Below are positions 27,282-37,329 of a stretch of DNA of 60,022 bases, in pieces. Within the stretch, counting starts at the first letter, position 1. Each line of letters starts with the position of its first letter. The stretch comes from Blastococcus atacamensis (lineage in GTDB: Bacteria > Actinomycetota > Actinomycetes > Mycobacteriales > Geodermatophilaceae): NCBI RefSeq assembly GCF_002938425.1, contig NZ_POQU01000014.1, forward strand, positions 1 to 60,022, in the 5' to 3' direction. The position numbers were made by a program, and so were the translations under genes. The notes beneath the pieces were generated by a model. It had not been told where the DNA came from. It made no database searches and saw only the letters and a program-made list of their open reading frames with translations.

Positions 27282-30200
27282 CCGTTCGGTCCGCTTCCGC
27301 CCGGAGCCGCGGCGCCGTAGAAGACCTGCTCCACCACGGTCCGGGCGCGCCTGGTGGTCCGGCGGTAGTCCTCGACGAACTGGCCGGGCTCCTGGTCGGG
27401 TCCGTAGCCGCAGGCCTGTGCGACACCGGCCAGCTCCAGGCCGGGGCGCGGCAGCTGGTCGCTGGGCCGGCCGCGTACCAGGAAGATCGCGTTCCGAGCG
27501 CGCGTGGCCAGCTCCCAGGCATCCCGCAGCGCGGCGGTCTGCTCGGCGTCGAGGTGCCCGCCGGCGGCCAGCGCGTCGAGCGCGCCGATCGTGGACGCCA
27601 CCCGCAACCCCTCGATGGCGGCGGCGTGCTGCAGCTGCAGCAGCTGGACGGTCCACTCGACGTCGGCCAGACCACCCCGGCCCAGCTTGGTGTGCGTCGC
27701 CGGGTCCGCTCCGCGGGGCAGCCGCTCCCGCTCGACACGGGCCTTGATCCGCCGGATCTCGGCCACCTGCTCGGCGGTGATCCCCTCGGCGGGGTACCGG
27801 ATCGGGTCGACGAGCGCCACGAACTGCGCCCCGAGCTCCTCGTCCCCGGCCACCGGCACCGCTCGCAGCAGCGCCTGCACCTCCCAGACCGAGACCCAGC
27901 GCTCGTAGTACTCGCGGAACGCCGGAAGGCTCCGCACCAGCGCACCCTGCCGCCCCTCCGGGCGCAGGTCGGCGTCCACCTCGAACGCCGGGTCCGGAGC
28001 CGGCTCGCTCAGCAGCCGGCGCATCGTGTGCGCGACGGCGTTGGCCGCCGCCGCTGCCCTGGTGTCGTCGGCGCCCGGACGCGTGCGGTGCACGAACAGG
28101 ACGTCGGCGTCGGACCCGAAGCCCAGCTCCCCGCCGCCGAGCCGCCCCATCCCGATGACCGCGAGATCCATGGGCAGGTCCGCGACGCCGGTGCCGGTCT
28201 CCGTGGCGTGTGCCCGCAGCGCGACGTCCAGACCGGCGCGCAGGGTGGCCACGGCGACGTCGGTGAGCGCCCGGCCGACCCGGTGCACGTCGAGGCGGCC
28301 CAGCAGGTCGGCGGCAGCGATGCGCAGCAGCTCCTGGCGGCGCAGACCCCGGATGACCCGGATGCCCGCCTGGGGGTCGGGCGCCCGCCCGGCGGCCTGC
28401 CGCCAGGCGTTGGCCAGCGTGGTCGCGCTGCGCGGTTCGAGCTCGGCGTCGTCGGCCAGCAGCTTGAGCGCCTCGGGCGTGCGCGTCAGCAGCGAAGCCA
28501 CGTACTGGCTGGACCCCAGGAGCTGGGCCAGCCGTTCGACGACCTGGCCCTCGTCGCGCAGGAGCCGCAGGTACCACTGGTTGCCGCCGAGCGCCTCGCT
28601 CACCTGCCGGTAGGCCAGCAGCCCGGCGTCGGGGTTCGGGCAGGAGGCGAAGGTCTGCAGCAGCACCGGCAGCAGGTACTTCTGCATCGACGCCGACCGC
28701 GAGAGCCCGCCGGTGAGGGCGGCCAGGTGCCGCAGGGCGCCATCGGGATCGGCGAAGCCGAGCGCCCGCAGCCAGTCGCCGGCGGCCTTCGAGCCGAGGT
28801 GGAGGTGCTCGCCCGGAACGCGGGCGACCGCCGACAGCAGCGGCCGGTAGAAGAGCTTCTCGTGCAGCCGCCGGACCTCGCGGGTGTGCAGCGCCAGCTC
28901 GGCCCGCAGGACGGCGATGGCGTCGCCGCGGTGGTCGGGCTTGTAGCCCAGCGAACGCGCCAGCCACCGCAGTTGCTGCTCGTCGGTGGGCAGCAGGTGC
29001 GTGCGGCGCAGGCGCAGCAGCTGCAGCCGGTGCTCCACGGTGCGCAGGAAGCGGTAGGAGGCGATGAGCGTGGCGGCGTCGTCCCGGCCGACGTAACCGC
29101 CGGCCGACAGCGCCGTGAGGGCCGGCACCGTCCCGCCGAGCCGGAGCCGCTCGTCGGCCCGCCCGTGGACCATCTGCAGCAGCTGCACGGCGAACTCGAC
29201 GTCGCGCAGGCCTCCCCGGCCGAGCTTGAGCTCCCGCTCCGCCTGGGCCGGCGGGATGTTGGCCTCGACCCGGCGGCGCATCGCCTGCACCTGGCCGACG
29301 AACCCGGGCCGGTCGCCAGCCGTCCACACCAGCGGCCACAGGGCGTCGACGTAGGCGCGCCCGAGATCCGGGTCGCCGGCAACCGGGCGCATCTTCAGCA
29401 GCGCCTGGAACTCCCACGTCTCGGCCCACTGGGCGTAGTAGGCGGCGTGCCCGGCGACGGTGCGTACCAGGGCGCCGGCCTTGCCCTCCGGACGCAGCGC
29501 GGCATCGACCTCCCAGGCCGCCTCGTGGCAGACCCGCATGAGCGTGGCGGCGACCCGGGTGGCGGTGGACAGTGCGGCGCCCTCGGGATCGGAGGGGTCC
29601 ACGGCCTCGGCGACGAAGACGACGTCGACGTCGCTGACGTAGTTGAGCTCGCGGCCGCCGCACTTGCCCAGCCCGATCACGCTCAGCCGGCAGGCGGCGG
29701 CATCGTCGGGCTGTTCGGCGACGGCGATGGCCAGGCCGGCGGTCAGCACCGCCGCGGCGATGTCGGCCAGCTCGACGGCGGCGTCCTCCGCCGGCAGACC
29801 GTCGCCGAGGTCCCGCCCGGCGAGGGAGAGCACCGCCCGCCGGTAGGCCAGCCGGAGTGCGGCCACCCGCTCCGGACCGGCGTCGGGCGCGCCCTTGCCC
29901 AGCCGGACGCCCCACGGCGGGTCGTCGGGGTCCGCGCCGACCGCGGTGAGCATCTGCCGCTCCAGCGCGTCGGGCGTCGGACGGGTGGGGCCGTGCCGTT
30001 CGTCGTCGAGGACGTGCCAGTCCAGCGGGTGCGCGGCCAGGTGGTCGGCCAGGCCCGAGCTGGCCCCGAGCACCGAGACCAGCCGCGCCCGGAAGGAGCC
30101 GGGCCCGCGGAGGCGGGCGAGGAGCGCGGCGGCGGCCGAGCCGTCCGGGTCCTCCTCGTCGAGCGCCTCGACCAGCCGGTGCAGCGACCGGACGGCGAGG

Positions 30201-30394
30201 TCGGGGTCGCCGGCACGGGCGAGCGCGGCCACCACCGGCCCGGCCTCCGGATCGGCCGGCTCGTTGCGCCCGAGGTCCCAGAGCCCGAGCGCCGGGTCCG
30301 ACAGCAGCCGGGCGGCCCGCTCGCCGTCCTCGAAGCCGAAGCGGACCAGCCGGACGATGGCGGGTCGCGGGATCTCCGGGAGGGCCGTGGTCAC
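27278..30394 (-). CDS. glnE: Glutamine synthetase adenylyltransferase/deadenylylase GlnE
   Basis: 1038 residues, bifunctional. Two nucleotidyltransferase domains are visible: [20 protein letters not shown] (N-terminal, deadenylylating half, near 245) and [20 protein letters not shown] (C-terminal, adenylylating half, near 745), each with the Gly-Ser/Asp-x-Asp metal motif. Each is followed by an HD-like helical region. It adds or removes AMP on the tyrosine of GlnA1 encoded at 18.3 kb. The GTG start overlaps the stop of the amidotransferase gene (GTGA), and its stop overlaps the CDGSH ATG, giving a coupled three-gene operon. Confidence 0.95.
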   Translation of the reverse strand: MTTALPEIPRPAIVRLVRFGFEDGERAARLLSDPALGLWDLGRNEPADPEAGPVVAALARAGDPDLAVRSLHRLVEALDEEDPDGSAAAALLARLRGPGSFRARLVSVLGASSGLADHLAAHPLDWHVLDDERHGPTRPTPDALERQMLTAVGADPDDPPWGVRLGKGAPDAGPERVAALRLAYRRAVLSLAGRDLGDGLPAEDAAVELADIAAAVLTAGLAIAVAEQPDDAAACRLSVIGLGKCGGRELNYVSDVDVVFVAEAVDPSDPEGAALSTATRVAATLMRVCHEAAWEVDAALRPEGKAGALVRTVAGHAAYYAQWAETWEFQALLKMRPVAGDPDLGRAYVDALWPLVWTAGDRPGFVGQVQAMRRRVEANIPPAQAERELKLGRGGLRDVEFAVQLLQMVHGRADERLRLGGTVPALTALSAGGYVGRDDAATLIASYRFLRTVEHRLQLLRLRRTHLLPTDEQQLRWLARSLGYKPDHRGDAIAVLRAELALHTREVRRLHEKLFYRPLLSAVARVPGEHLHLGSKAAGDWLRALGFADPDGALRHLAALTGGLSRSASMQKYLLPVLLQTFASCPNPDAGLLAYRQVSEALGGNQWYLRLLRDEGQVVERLAQLLGSSQYVASLLTRTPEALKLLADDAELEPRSATTLANAWRQAAGRAPDPQAGIRVIRGLRRQELLRIAAADLLGRLDVHRVGRALTDVAVATLRAGLDVALRAHATETGTGVADLPMDLAVIGMGRLGGGELGFGSDADVLFVHRTRPGADDTRAAAAANAVAHTMRRLLSEPAPDPAFEVDADLRPEGRQGALVRSLPAFREYYERWVSVWEVQALLRAVPVAGDEELGAQFVALVDPIRYPAEGITAEQVAEIRRIKARVERERLPRGADPATHTKLGRGGLADVEWTVQLLQLQHAAAIEGLRVASTIGALDALAAGGHLDAEQTAALRDAWELATRARNAIFLVRGRPSDQLPRPGLELAGVAQACGYGPDQEPGQFVEDYRRTTRRARTVVEQVFYGAAAPGGSGPNG

Positions 30395-31122
30395 GCGGGC
30401 GACCCGGCGCGGAGGCCGACGAGGTGGGCGAACCGGCCGGCGAAGGGCTGCCAGATCTCGGTGAGGTCGTCGTGCGCGGCGGCGGCGCGGGCGCAGAGCG
30501 TCTCGATGTCCAGCGGGCTGGCCCCGACGCCCACGGGGTCGCTCTCCGCCCAGGCCCGCACCATCTCCGGCGTCGTCTCGATGTGGAACTGCAGCGCGTA
30601 GACGTGCGCGCCGATCCGGTAGGCCTGGTGCGGGTAGTGCGGGTTGCTCGCCAGCAGGGTGGCCCCGGTCGGCAGCTCGGAGATCTCGTCGTGGTGCCAC
30701 TGGAGCACGTCGGGCGAGAGCGGCAGCGGGCCGAAGACCGGGTCCTTGTCGGCCGCGTCGCGCTTGGCCACCAGCGTGGCCCCGACCTCGGGCCCGTCGA
30801 CGCCGACCCGGGTCCGCCCGCCGCCCACCCGGGCCAGCAGCTGGGCGCCGAGGCAGATGGCGAGCGTGGGGAGGTCCGCGTCGAGCGCCTGACGAAGCAG
30901 GAGGCGGACACCCACGAGCTCGGGGCTGGTCGCGTCGTCGTCCATCGAGGACTGCGGTCCGCCCAGCACCAGCAGCCCGTCGATCCCGTCGAGGGTCGCG
31001 GGCAGCTCCTCGCCCAGCCCCAGGTGCCGCTCGTCGAGCTCGAGACCGGCCGCCCGCAGCCACTCCCCCAGCCGCGCGGGCGGGTCGGTCTCGCTCGGGA
31101 CGACGACGAGCAGGCGGGCCAC
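30391..31122 (-). CDS. Class I glutamine amidotransferase (GMP synthase-like)
   Basis: 243 residues. A GATase1 fold with nucleophile cysteine in AICLGAQLLA and the His/Glu pair in FHIETTPEM, so the triad is complete; GLLVLGGPQSSMDD forms the oxyanion side. It would hydrolyse a gamma-glutamyl amide, but no synthetase domain is attached and the acceptor is unknown. The GTG at 31122 is chosen because TAACCT lies 7 nt upstream. It is the first gene of the glnE operon, a position that ties it to glutamine metabolism by context only. Confidence 0.85.
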   Translation of the reverse strand: MARLLVVVPSETDPPARLGEWLRAAGLELDERHLGLGEELPATLDGIDGLLVLGGPQSSMDDDATSPELVGVRLLLRQALDADLPTLAICLGAQLLARVGGGRTRVGVDGPEVGATLVAKRDAADKDPVFGPLPLSPDVLQWHHDEISELPTGATLLASNPHYPHQAYRIGAHVYALQFHIETTPEMVRAWAESDPVGVGASPLDIETLCARAAAAHDDLTEIWQPFAGRFAHLVGLRAGSPA

Positions 31123-31129
31123 GCCGACG

Positions 31130-31135
31130 AGGTTA
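31130..31135 (-). promoter_or_regulatory. -10 box TAACCT for the amidotransferase-glnE operon
   Basis: TAACCT on the minus strand, 7 nt before the GTG start; leaderless spacing. Confidence 0.5.
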
Positions 31136-31224
31136 GTTCCCCCGCCGAGGACGCTCGTCACCGATCGGCCGCGACCGTGCATGGATCGGGCCATCCGCTA
31201 CGGACCACCCCGAACCACCCGCAG

Positions 31225-31377
31225 TCAGGAGGAGGACCCGTCGTCGTCCACCTCGTCGACGAAGAAGTGCGCCACCGTCCGCGCCCCTCCGGTGACCACG
31301 ACGGTCGCGCCCGGCTCGATCTGCTGAGCGTCGTCCAGCCCGGGCACCAGCCATCGCGCCTCCGCCGGCGACGTCAT
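31225..31377 (-). CDS. Small hypothetical protein
   Basis: 50 residues from an ATG, acidic (pI low from DDAQQIEPG and VDEVDDDGSSS). A short beta-rich segment (GATVVVTGGARTVAHFFVDE) looks structured. It lies between glnA2 and the amidotransferase on the same strand. I do not recognise it. It is short enough to be chance, but the residue mix is protein-like. Confidence 0.45.
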   Translation of the reverse strand: MTSPAEARWLVPGLDDAQQIEPGATVVVTGGARTVAHFFVDEVDDDGSSS

Positions 31378-31492
31378 CGCATCAGGGTCGGACCCGCCCG
31401 TCCCCCGTCCTGGGCGGCCAGCCAGTGCACTGTCCCGTGGAGGGACCGGGTCCACGGTTCCCCGGCCGGCCGCCGGCGGCGACGGAACAGCC

Positions 31493-32842
31493 TCACAGGC
31501 CGGGCAGGTACCGCTGGAGTTCGAACGGCGTGACGTTCTGCCGGTAGGAGTTGAACTCCTCCCACTTGTTGCGGAGGAAGAACTCGAACACGTGCTCGCC
31601 CAGGGTCTCGGCGACCAGTTCGCTGCCCTGCATGGCGGTGAGCGCCTCGCCGAGGCTGACCGGCAGGTCCTCGTAGCCGGCGGCGCGCCGCTCGGTGTCG
31701 GTGAGCGACCAGACGTCGTCCTCGGCCTCCGGCGGCAGCTCGTAGCCCTTCTCGATGCCGCGCAGCCCGGCGGCCAGCAGGACGGCGAAGGTCAGGTAGG
31801 GGTTGCAGGCGGAGTCCGGCGAGCGGACCTCGACCCGGGCCGACTGCGCCTTGCTCGGCTTGTAGCTCGGCAGGCGGACCAGCGCGGAGCGGTTCGCCCG
31901 GCCCCAGGTCGCCGCCGTCGGAGCCTCGGTGCCGGCCAGGAGCCGCCGGTAGGAGTTCACCGTCTGGTTGGTGATCGCGGTGACCTCGCGGGCGTGGGTC
32001 AGCAGCCCGGCGATGAACTGCTTGCCGGTCGTCGACAGCCGCATCGGGTCGGCCGGGTCGTGGAAGGCGTTGCGGTCGCCCTCGAACAGCGACAGGTGCG
32101 TGTGCATGGCCGAACCGGCCAGCTCGGTGAAGGGCTTGGGCATGAACGTCGCGTGCACGCCCTGTGCCAGCGCGACCTCCCGGACGACGTGCCGCAGCGT
32201 CATGATGTTGTCGGCCATCGACAGGGCGTCGGCGTAGCGCAGGTCGATCTCCTGCTGACCGGGGGCGACCTCGTGGTGGCTGAACTCCACCGAGATGCCC
32301 ATCGCCTCCAGCGCGAAGACCGCCTCGCGGCGGAAGTCGTGCGCGACGTTGTGCGTGGAGAGGTCGAAGTAGCCGCCGGTGTCGGCCGGCCGCGGCGGGG
32401 TGCCGTCGGTCGGCAGGTCCTTGAGCAGGAAGAACTCGATCTCGGGGTGCGTGTAGAACGTGAACCCCATGTCGCCGGCCTTGGCCAGGGCGCGGCGGAG
32501 CACGTGCCGCGGGTCGGCCCACGACGGCGAGCCGTCGGGCAGCGTGATGTCGCAGAACATCCGTGCGGTGTCGCTGACGCCGCCCCGCGAGGCCGGCATC
32601 ACCTGGAAGGTGCCCGGGTCGGGCTTGGCGAGCATGTCGGACTCGTAGACCCGCGCGAAGCCCTCGATCGCCGAGCCGTCGAAGCCGATCCCCTCCGCGA
32701 ACGCCGCCTCGATCTCGGCCGGGGCCACCGCGACGGCCTTGAGGTAGCCGGAGACGTCGGTGAACCACAACCGCACGAAGCGGATGTCGCGCTCTTCCAG
32801 GGTGCGCAGGACGAACTCCTGCTGTCGGTCCATGCCCGCCAT
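31493..32842 (-). CDS. glnA2: Glutamine synthetase GlnA2 (type I, actinobacterial second copy)
   Basis: 449 residues with the glutamine synthetase fold: GFDGSAIEGFARV, HPEIEFFLL, ATFMPKPFTELAGSAMHTHL and NRSALVRLPSYKP. The region equivalent to the adenylylation loop reads GYELPPEAEDDVW without an obvious target tyrosine, so GlnE control is unlikely. The place next to glnE matches GlnA2 of M. tuberculosis (Rv2222c, from recall). Its true substrate may be another glutamylation acceptor. ATG 32842 is used; ATG 32833 is possible. A GlnR-like box lies 14 nt upstream. Confidence 0.92.
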   Translation of the reverse strand: MAGMDRQQEFVLRTLEERDIRFVRLWFTDVSGYLKAVAVAPAEIEAAFAEGIGFDGSAIEGFARVYESDMLAKPDPGTFQVMPASRGGVSDTARMFCDITLPDGSPSWADPRHVLRRALAKAGDMGFTFYTHPEIEFFLLKDLPTDGTPPRPADTGGYFDLSTHNVAHDFRREAVFALEAMGISVEFSHHEVAPGQQEIDLRYADALSMADNIMTLRHVVREVALAQGVHATFMPKPFTELAGSAMHTHLSLFEGDRNAFHDPADPMRLSTTGKQFIAGLLTHAREVTAITNQTVNSYRRLLAGTEAPTAATWGRANRSALVRLPSYKPSKAQSARVEVRSPDSACNPYLTFAVLLAAGLRGIEKGYELPPEAEDDVWSLTDTERRAAGYEDLPVSLGEALTAMQGSELVAETLGEHVFEFFLRNKWEEFNSYRQNVTPFELQRYLPGL

Positions 32843-32856
32843 GATCCAGTCCGCTC

Positions 32857-32872
32857 GTTTCGGGTGTGTGAC
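32857..32872 (-). promoter_or_regulatory. GlnR-like half-site pair upstream of glnA2
   Basis: On the minus strand GTCAC-n6-GAAAC, an exact match to one a/b pair of the GlnR consensus, 14 nt before the ATG at 32842. That is nearer the gene than at glnA1, so bound GlnR might overlap the core promoter and repress. Confidence 0.55.
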
Positions 32873-32942
32873 GTCGGCGCCAGACTGCCCCCTGCGGGGC
32901 ACCCCGGCGCGCGATCCCGGCTGATCCGGGTGCGTGTCGTGG

Positions 32943-33245
32943 TCAGGTGCCGTGGCGCGGTGCCGCCCCCGCCAGCCGGGCCGGCGCCATGCCCGCGCTG
33001 GCATCGTCCACGGTCCGGAGCACGGCGGCGCCCGCCGCCGGGCCCTGCCCCTCCGACCGGAGCAGCGCGGTGGCGAACGCGAGCGGGATCCCGGCGTGGA
33101 CCGCCCGGACCTCCGTGCGGGACTCCGGTGTCCGGGCCGAGCCGCCGAACACCGACGGCACCAGGGACGGGCGCACGGCCGCACCCGCACCGATCGCCGC
33201 GTAGCCGCCCGCCACGAGCCGCGAGATCGTCGTGGGGTCGCCCAT
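32943..33245 (-). CDS. Small membrane protein, DUF4267-like
   Basis: 100 residues with two or three weak hydrophobic segments (LVAGGYAAIGAGAAVRP, VHAGIPLAFATALL). The arrangement of a GGYAAIGA start, a short loop with FGG and RAVHAGIPLA resembles the DUF4267/DUF4345 small-membrane families; the match is by eye. The ATG has TAGCGT 6 nt upstream, a leaderless start. It is divergent from nadE. Function unknown. Confidence 0.65.
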   Translation of the reverse strand: MGDPTTISRLVAGGYAAIGAGAAVRPSLVPSVFGGSARTPESRTEVRAVHAGIPLAFATALLRSEGQGPAAGAAVLRTVDDASAGMAPARLAGAAPRHGT

Positions 33246-33251
33246 GTCTGC

Positions 33252-33257
33252 ACGCTA
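33252..33257 (-). promoter_or_regulatory. -10 box TAGCGT for the DUF4267-like gene
   Basis: TAGCGT on the minus strand, 6 nt before the ATG. Confidence 0.45.
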
Positions 33258-33352
33258 GGACGGCCGCTCCCCCGTGTCACCCCCGTCCGGCCGTCCACGG
33301 CGTGAACACCGGGACGGCCCCACCTGGCCCCTCCGCGCGGCGAGCGACGAGG

Positions 33353-35203
33353 ATGGAGCGCGTGAGCGATCAGCAGCCGGTGCAGTTGCGGGTGTCCCTG
33401 GCCCAGGTCGATACGCGCGTCGGCGACCTCGCGGGCAACTGCGAGCTCGTCGTCCGGTGGGCGGCGAAGGCGGCCGAGGCCGGGGCGCACCTCGTCGTCT
33501 TCCCGGAGATGACCCTGACGGGGTACCCGCCCGAGGACCTCGTGCTGCGGGAGTCCTTCGCCCGCGCGAGCGAGCAGGCGCTGGTCGACCTGGCGGAGCG
33601 GCTGGCCGCCGAGGGGCTCGGGGACCTCGCCGTCGTCGTCGGCTACCTGGCGCACACCCAAGGCGCAGGACCCGCGCCGGTCGACCGGACGCCCTCCGAC
33701 GACGACGACCGGCCCAGCGACGCCAACCCGCGCCGGGGTGCCCCGCGCAACGCCGCGGCCCTGCTGCACGGTGGCGACGTCGTCGTCCGCTACTACAAGC
33801 GGCACCTGCCGAACTACGGCGTCTTCGACGAGGCCCGCTACTTCGTGCCCGGCACCGAGCTGCCGGTCGTCCGGCTGCACGGGGTGGACGTCGCGCTCAC
33901 CGTCTGCGAGGACCTCTGGGTCGAGGGCGGCCCGTGCGGCGTGGCCGGCCAGGCCGGCGTCGACCTCGTCGTCTCCCCCAACGCCTCGCCCTACGAGCGC
34001 GCCAAGGACGACCTGCGCCTGCCGCTGGTGCAGCGCCGGGCCGCCGAGGCACGGGCGGCGATCCTCTACTGCAACCAGGTCGGCGGCCAGGACGAGCTGG
34101 TGTTCGACGGCGACTCGATGGCGGTCTCCCCCACCGGCGAGCTGCTGGCCCGGGCACCCCAGTTCGTCGAGCACCTGCTCACCGTCGACCTCACGCTGGA
34201 CCCGTCCTCGGTGCCCGAGCGGCGCGAGGGCCGGGTCGGGCCGATGACCGTCACCCGCTCCGTGCTCAGCGAGGAGCCGGTGCCGGCCTACGCGGCGCAG
34301 CCGGCTCCCGTCGTCGAGCCGCTCAGCGACTGCGAGGAGGTCTGGCGGGCGCTGGTGCTGGGCCTGCGCGACTTCATCGACAAGAACGGCATGCCATCGG
34401 TCGTGCTCGGCATGTCCGGCGGCATCGACTCGGCGCTGGTCGCCGCCCTCGCCGTCGACGCCCTCGGCGCCGACCGCGTGCACGGCGTCGGGCTGCCCTC
34501 GAAGTGGTCCAGCGAGCACTCGCTGTCCGACGCGGAGGACTCCGCCAAGCGCCTGGGCATGCACTACTCCGTGGTGCCGATCGCCCCGATGGTCGACGCC
34601 TACGAATCCTCCGTCGAGCTCTCCGGCGTCGCCGCGGAGAACCTGCAGGCGCGGGTCCGCGGCACCCTGCTCATGGGGCTGTCCAACCAGCACGGCCACC
34701 TGCTGCTGGCGACGTCGAACAAGAGCGAGGTCGCCGTCGGCTACTCCACGCTCTACGGCGACGCCGCCGGCGGCTTCGCGCCGATCAAGGACGTGCCCAA
34801 GACCCTGGTCTGGGACCTGGCCCGCTGGCGCAACGCCCATGCCCGCGAGCGCGGGGAGACCGAGCCCATCCCGGTCAACTCCATCGAGAAGCCGCCATCG
34901 GCGGAGCTGGCGCCCGGCCAGCAGGACAGCGACTCGCTGCCGTCCTACGACGAGCTGGACGCCGTCATCGCCGACTACGTCGACCGGGACCTCGGCATGG
35001 CCCAGCTGCTGGAGCGAGGCCACGACGCCGAGGTCGTCGCCCGGGTCCTCCGGCTGGTGGACGCCGCCGAGTTCAAGCGCCGCCAGTCGGCCCCGGGGAC
35101 CAAGATCAGCCTCAAGGCGTTCGGCCGGGACCGGCGCCTGCCCATCACCAACCGCTGGCGGGAGACCCTCCCGACGGTCCGCGAAGGAGCGGCGCAGTCA
35201 TGA
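33353..35203 (+). CDS. nadE: Glutamine-dependent NAD+ synthetase
   Basis: 616 residues, two domains. The N-terminal nitrilase-type glutaminase has its Glu-Lys-Cys triad in FPEMTLTG (about E51), YYKRHLPN (about K149) and TVCEDLW (about C184). The C-terminal synthetase has the ATP P-loop [15 protein letters not shown] (about 354) and [16 protein letters not shown]. Ammonia from glutamine is channelled to amidate deamido-NAD, the last step of NAD synthesis. ATG 33353 is taken; GTG 33362 is also possible. The stop overlaps the panB ATG, so the two cofactor genes are translationally coupled. Confidence 0.95.
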   Translation: MERVSDQQPVQLRVSLAQVDTRVGDLAGNCELVVRWAAKAAEAGAHLVVFPEMTLTGYPPEDLVLRESFARASEQALVDLAERLAAEGLGDLAVVVGYLAHTQGAGPAPVDRTPSDDDDRPSDANPRRGAPRNAAALLHGGDVVVRYYKRHLPNYGVFDEARYFVPGTELPVVRLHGVDVALTVCEDLWVEGGPCGVAGQAGVDLVVSPNASPYERAKDDLRLPLVQRRAAEARAAILYCNQVGGQDELVFDGDSMAVSPTGELLARAPQFVEHLLTVDLTLDPSSVPERREGRVGPMTVTRSVLSEEPVPAYAAQPAPVVEPLSDCEEVWRALVLGLRDFIDKNGMPSVVLGMSGGIDSALVAALAVDALGADRVHGVGLPSKWSSEHSLSDAEDSAKRLGMHYSVVPIAPMVDAYESSVELSGVAAENLQARVRGTLLMGLSNQHGHLLLATSNKSEVAVGYSTLYGDAAGGFAPIKDVPKTLVWDLARWRNAHARERGETEPIPVNSIEKPPSAELAPGQQDSDSLPSYDELDAVIADYVDRDLGMAQLLERGHDAEVVARVLRLVDAAEFKRRQSAPGTKISLKAFGRDRRLPITNRWRETLPTVREGAAQS

Positions 35204-36030
35204 CCGAGTCGGTTCTCTACGGCGGCACGTCGAGCGCGCGGGTGCGCATCCACCACCTGCAGCAGGCCAAGGCGCGCGGCGAGAAGTGGGCGATGCTCAC
35301 CGCCTACGACACCTACAGCGCAGCCATCTTCGAGGAGGCCGGCATCCCGGTCCTGCTCGTCGGCGACTCCGCCGGGAACGTCGTCATGGGGCACACCAGC
35401 ACGGTGCCGGTCACCGTCGAGGACATCCTCTTCCTGACCAAGGCCGTCACCCGCTCCACCTCGCGGCCGCTGATCGTCGCGGACATGCCGTTCGGCTCCT
35501 ACGAGTCCGGCCCGCAGCAGGCGTTCGACAACGCCGTCCGGCTGATGAAGGAGGGCGGCGCGCAGGCGGTCAAGCTGGAGGGCGGCGTCCGGGTGGCCCC
35601 GCAGATCCGGCTGCTCAGCGAGTCCGGCATCCCGGTGATGGCGCACATCGGCTTCACGCCGCAGAGCGAGCACGCCCTCGGCGGCTTCCGGGTGCAGGGC
35701 CGCGGTGCCGGCGCCGAGCAGCTGCTGGCCGACGCGCACGCGGTGCAGGAGGCCGGTGCCTTCGCCGTCGTCCTGGAGATGGTGCCGGCCGGGATCGCCA
35801 GCCGGGTGACCGAGGAGCTGTCCATCCCGACGGTGGGCATCGGTGCCGGGGTCGACTGCGACGCCCAGGTGCTCGTCTGGCCGGACATGGCCGGGCTCAA
35901 CGGCGGCCGGGTGCCGAAGTTCGTGAAGAAGTACGCGGATGTCCGGGCCGAGCTGCGGCGGGCGGCGCAAGAGTTCGCCGACGACGTCCGCGGCGGCGCC
36001 TTCCCCGGGCCCGAGCACTCCTTCGAGTAG
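35200..36030 (+). CDS. panB: Ketopantoate hydroxymethyltransferase
   Basis: 276 residues. Makes ketopantoate from 2-oxoisovalerate and methylene-tetrahydrofolate, the first step of pantothenate and CoA synthesis. Motifs: [29 protein letters not shown] with the metal-binding Asp, [15 protein letters not shown], and [16 protein letters not shown]. The ATG shares bases with the nadE stop (ATGA), and AAGGAG lies 10 nt upstream. The length is normal. Confidence 0.95.
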   Translation: MTESVLYGGTSSARVRIHHLQQAKARGEKWAMLTAYDTYSAAIFEEAGIPVLLVGDSAGNVVMGHTSTVPVTVEDILFLTKAVTRSTSRPLIVADMPFGSYESGPQQAFDNAVRLMKEGGAQAVKLEGGVRVAPQIRLLSESGIPVMAHIGFTPQSEHALGGFRVQGRGAGAEQLLADAHAVQEAGAFAVVLEMVPAGIASRVTEELSIPTVGIGAGVDCDAQVLVWPDMAGLNGGRVPKFVKKYADVRAELRRAAQEFADDVRGGAFPGPEHSFE

Positions 36031-36035
36031 GCGGC

Positions 36036-36247
36036 ATGAGCCGGTGGCGCATTCCCCAGTGGCTCAGAGGCCTGCGCTTCGACGACGTCCCGGTGCCGGT
36101 ACTGCTCCCCGAGCCGCTCGCCGGTGACGTGCGCGCCCTGCTCGCCGGCGGCGAGCGCATCGAGGCCGTGCGGCTCGTGCGGCAGCGCACCCACCTGGGT
36201 ATCCGCTCGCGGTGGACGCGATCCGGGACGGCGACCGGCCGGCGTAG
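36036..36247 (+). pseudogene. Small L7/L12 C-terminal-domain-like protein, interrupted by a one-base frameshift
   Basis: Starts 5 bp after panB. The first 55 codons (MSRWRIPQWLRGLRF, then ALLAGGERIEAVRLVRQRTHLG) match the pattern of small actinobacterial proteins related to the ribosomal L7/L12 C-terminal domain. After CACCTGGGT the frame slips: one extra G gives YPLAVDAIRDGDRPA and a TAG at 36245, a 70-residue protein. As written, translation would run past this stop into the npdG region. Role unknown. Confidence 0.6.
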
Positions 36248-36256
36248 CCGGGTTGG

Positions 36257-36952
36257 TCAGACGTCGGTGACGCGGACGCCGGCGTGCACCTTGTAGCGGC
36301 GGTTGACCGACACCAGGTTGATGGTCAGCGCCTCGACCTGGCGGGCGTTGCGCAGCCGGCCGGCGTAGATGCCGCGCATGCCGGGCAGCCGCCCGGCCAG
36401 CGCCTGCACCGTGTCCATCGACGCGCGGTCGTCGCCGACCACCATGACGTCGCCGTCGATGGTGGGCTTGGAGAGGTCCTCGAGCAGCGTGGCCGAGAGG
36501 TGGTGGAACGCGCCGACCACGTGCGAGTCGGGCAGCAGCGCGGCCGCCTGCTGGGCGACGCTGCCCTCGGCGACGTCGAGCACGTGGGCGCCGAGCTCGT
36601 CGAAGCCCATGGGCACGACGCAGTCGACGACGATCTTCCCGGCCAGCGGGGTCGCCAGCTCGGCAAGCGTGGCGGCGTGCCCGGCGAAGGGGACGGCGAC
36701 GATGACCAGGTCGGCGGCGCCCGCCACGTCCACGTTGGAGCCGCCGGTCACCGACACCTCGACGTCGCCGGCGACCGTGGCGGCGCGCTGAGCGACCTCG
36801 GCGGCGACCTCGGCGGCGCGCTCGGCGTCCCGCGAGCCCAGCAGCACGCGCTGACCCTGGGCGGCCAGTCGGACGGCGAGCCCGCGTCCCTGCGGTCCGG
36901 TGCCGCCCAGCACCCCGACGACCAGTTCCTCGACCGCGCGCCCGTCCGTCAC
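36257..36952 (-). CDS. npdG: F420H2:NADP+ oxidoreductase
   Basis: 231 residues. Moves hydride between NADPH and coenzyme F420. The N-terminal NADP motif is GVLGGTGPQGRGLAVRLA with GSRDAERA after it, and the family's DCVVPMGFDELGAH and VVGAFHHLSATLLED follow. The GTG at 36952 (V-T-D-G) is chosen because GGGAGG stands 7 nt upstream; the GTG two codons earlier is too close to that site. It supplies reduced F420 for enzymes such as the LLM oxidoreductase at 13.5 kb. Confidence 0.92.
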   Translation of the reverse strand: MTDGRAVEELVVGVLGGTGPQGRGLAVRLAAQGQRVLLGSRDAERAAEVAAEVAQRAATVAGDVEVSVTGGSNVDVAGAADLVIVAVPFAGHAATLAELATPLAGKIVVDCVVPMGFDELGAHVLDVAEGSVAQQAAALLPDSHVVGAFHHLSATLLEDLSKPTIDGDVMVVGDDRASMDTVQALAGRLPGMRGIYAGRLRNARQVEALTINLVSVNRRYKVHAGVRVTDV

Positions 36953-37025
36953 GTCCACCCCTCCCGCGGCGCCGGACAATCCGGACGCACGCGCCCGATT
37001 CTGCCCCGCCCGGCCGGGACGGCCG

Positions 37026-37208
37026 TCAGTCGCCCTTCCAGGCGCGGTCCTCGGCGTCGAGCTCCTCGTTGCGCTCGGCGACGGACTGCAGCGCCTGCTC
37101 GGCGTCCTCGCGGGTCTCGTACGGACCCAGCCGGTGCTTGTCCGGGCAACCCTCACGCGGTTCCACGGTGTGGTGCTTCAGGCAGAAGTACCAGGGCCCT
37201 CCGGCCAT
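37026..37208 (-). CDS. Small SPOR-like/zinc-type conserved protein
   Basis: 60 residues. The N-terminal half has WYFCLKHHTVEPREGCPDKHRLGPY, with two Cys and three His that could bind a metal. The C-terminal half is a charged helix (ETREDAEQALQSVAERNEELDAED). Such short proteins are annotated as SPOR-domain-like in actinobacteria. AAGGAGG lies 6 nt before the ATG, a strong ribosome site. Function unknown. Confidence 0.75.
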   Translation of the reverse strand: MAGGPWYFCLKHHTVEPREGCPDKHRLGPYETREDAEQALQSVAERNEELDAEDRAWKGD

Positions 37209-37329
37209 GCGCGGCCTCCTTCGCTCGTCGTCGTCCCCAGCCTTCCACCCCGGGGACGTCGTCGCCCCCGGTGACCGCACCGCGCGCAGAACGCTCCCGC
37301 GCAGCCGGATGGTGCGGCATCCTTCGGCC

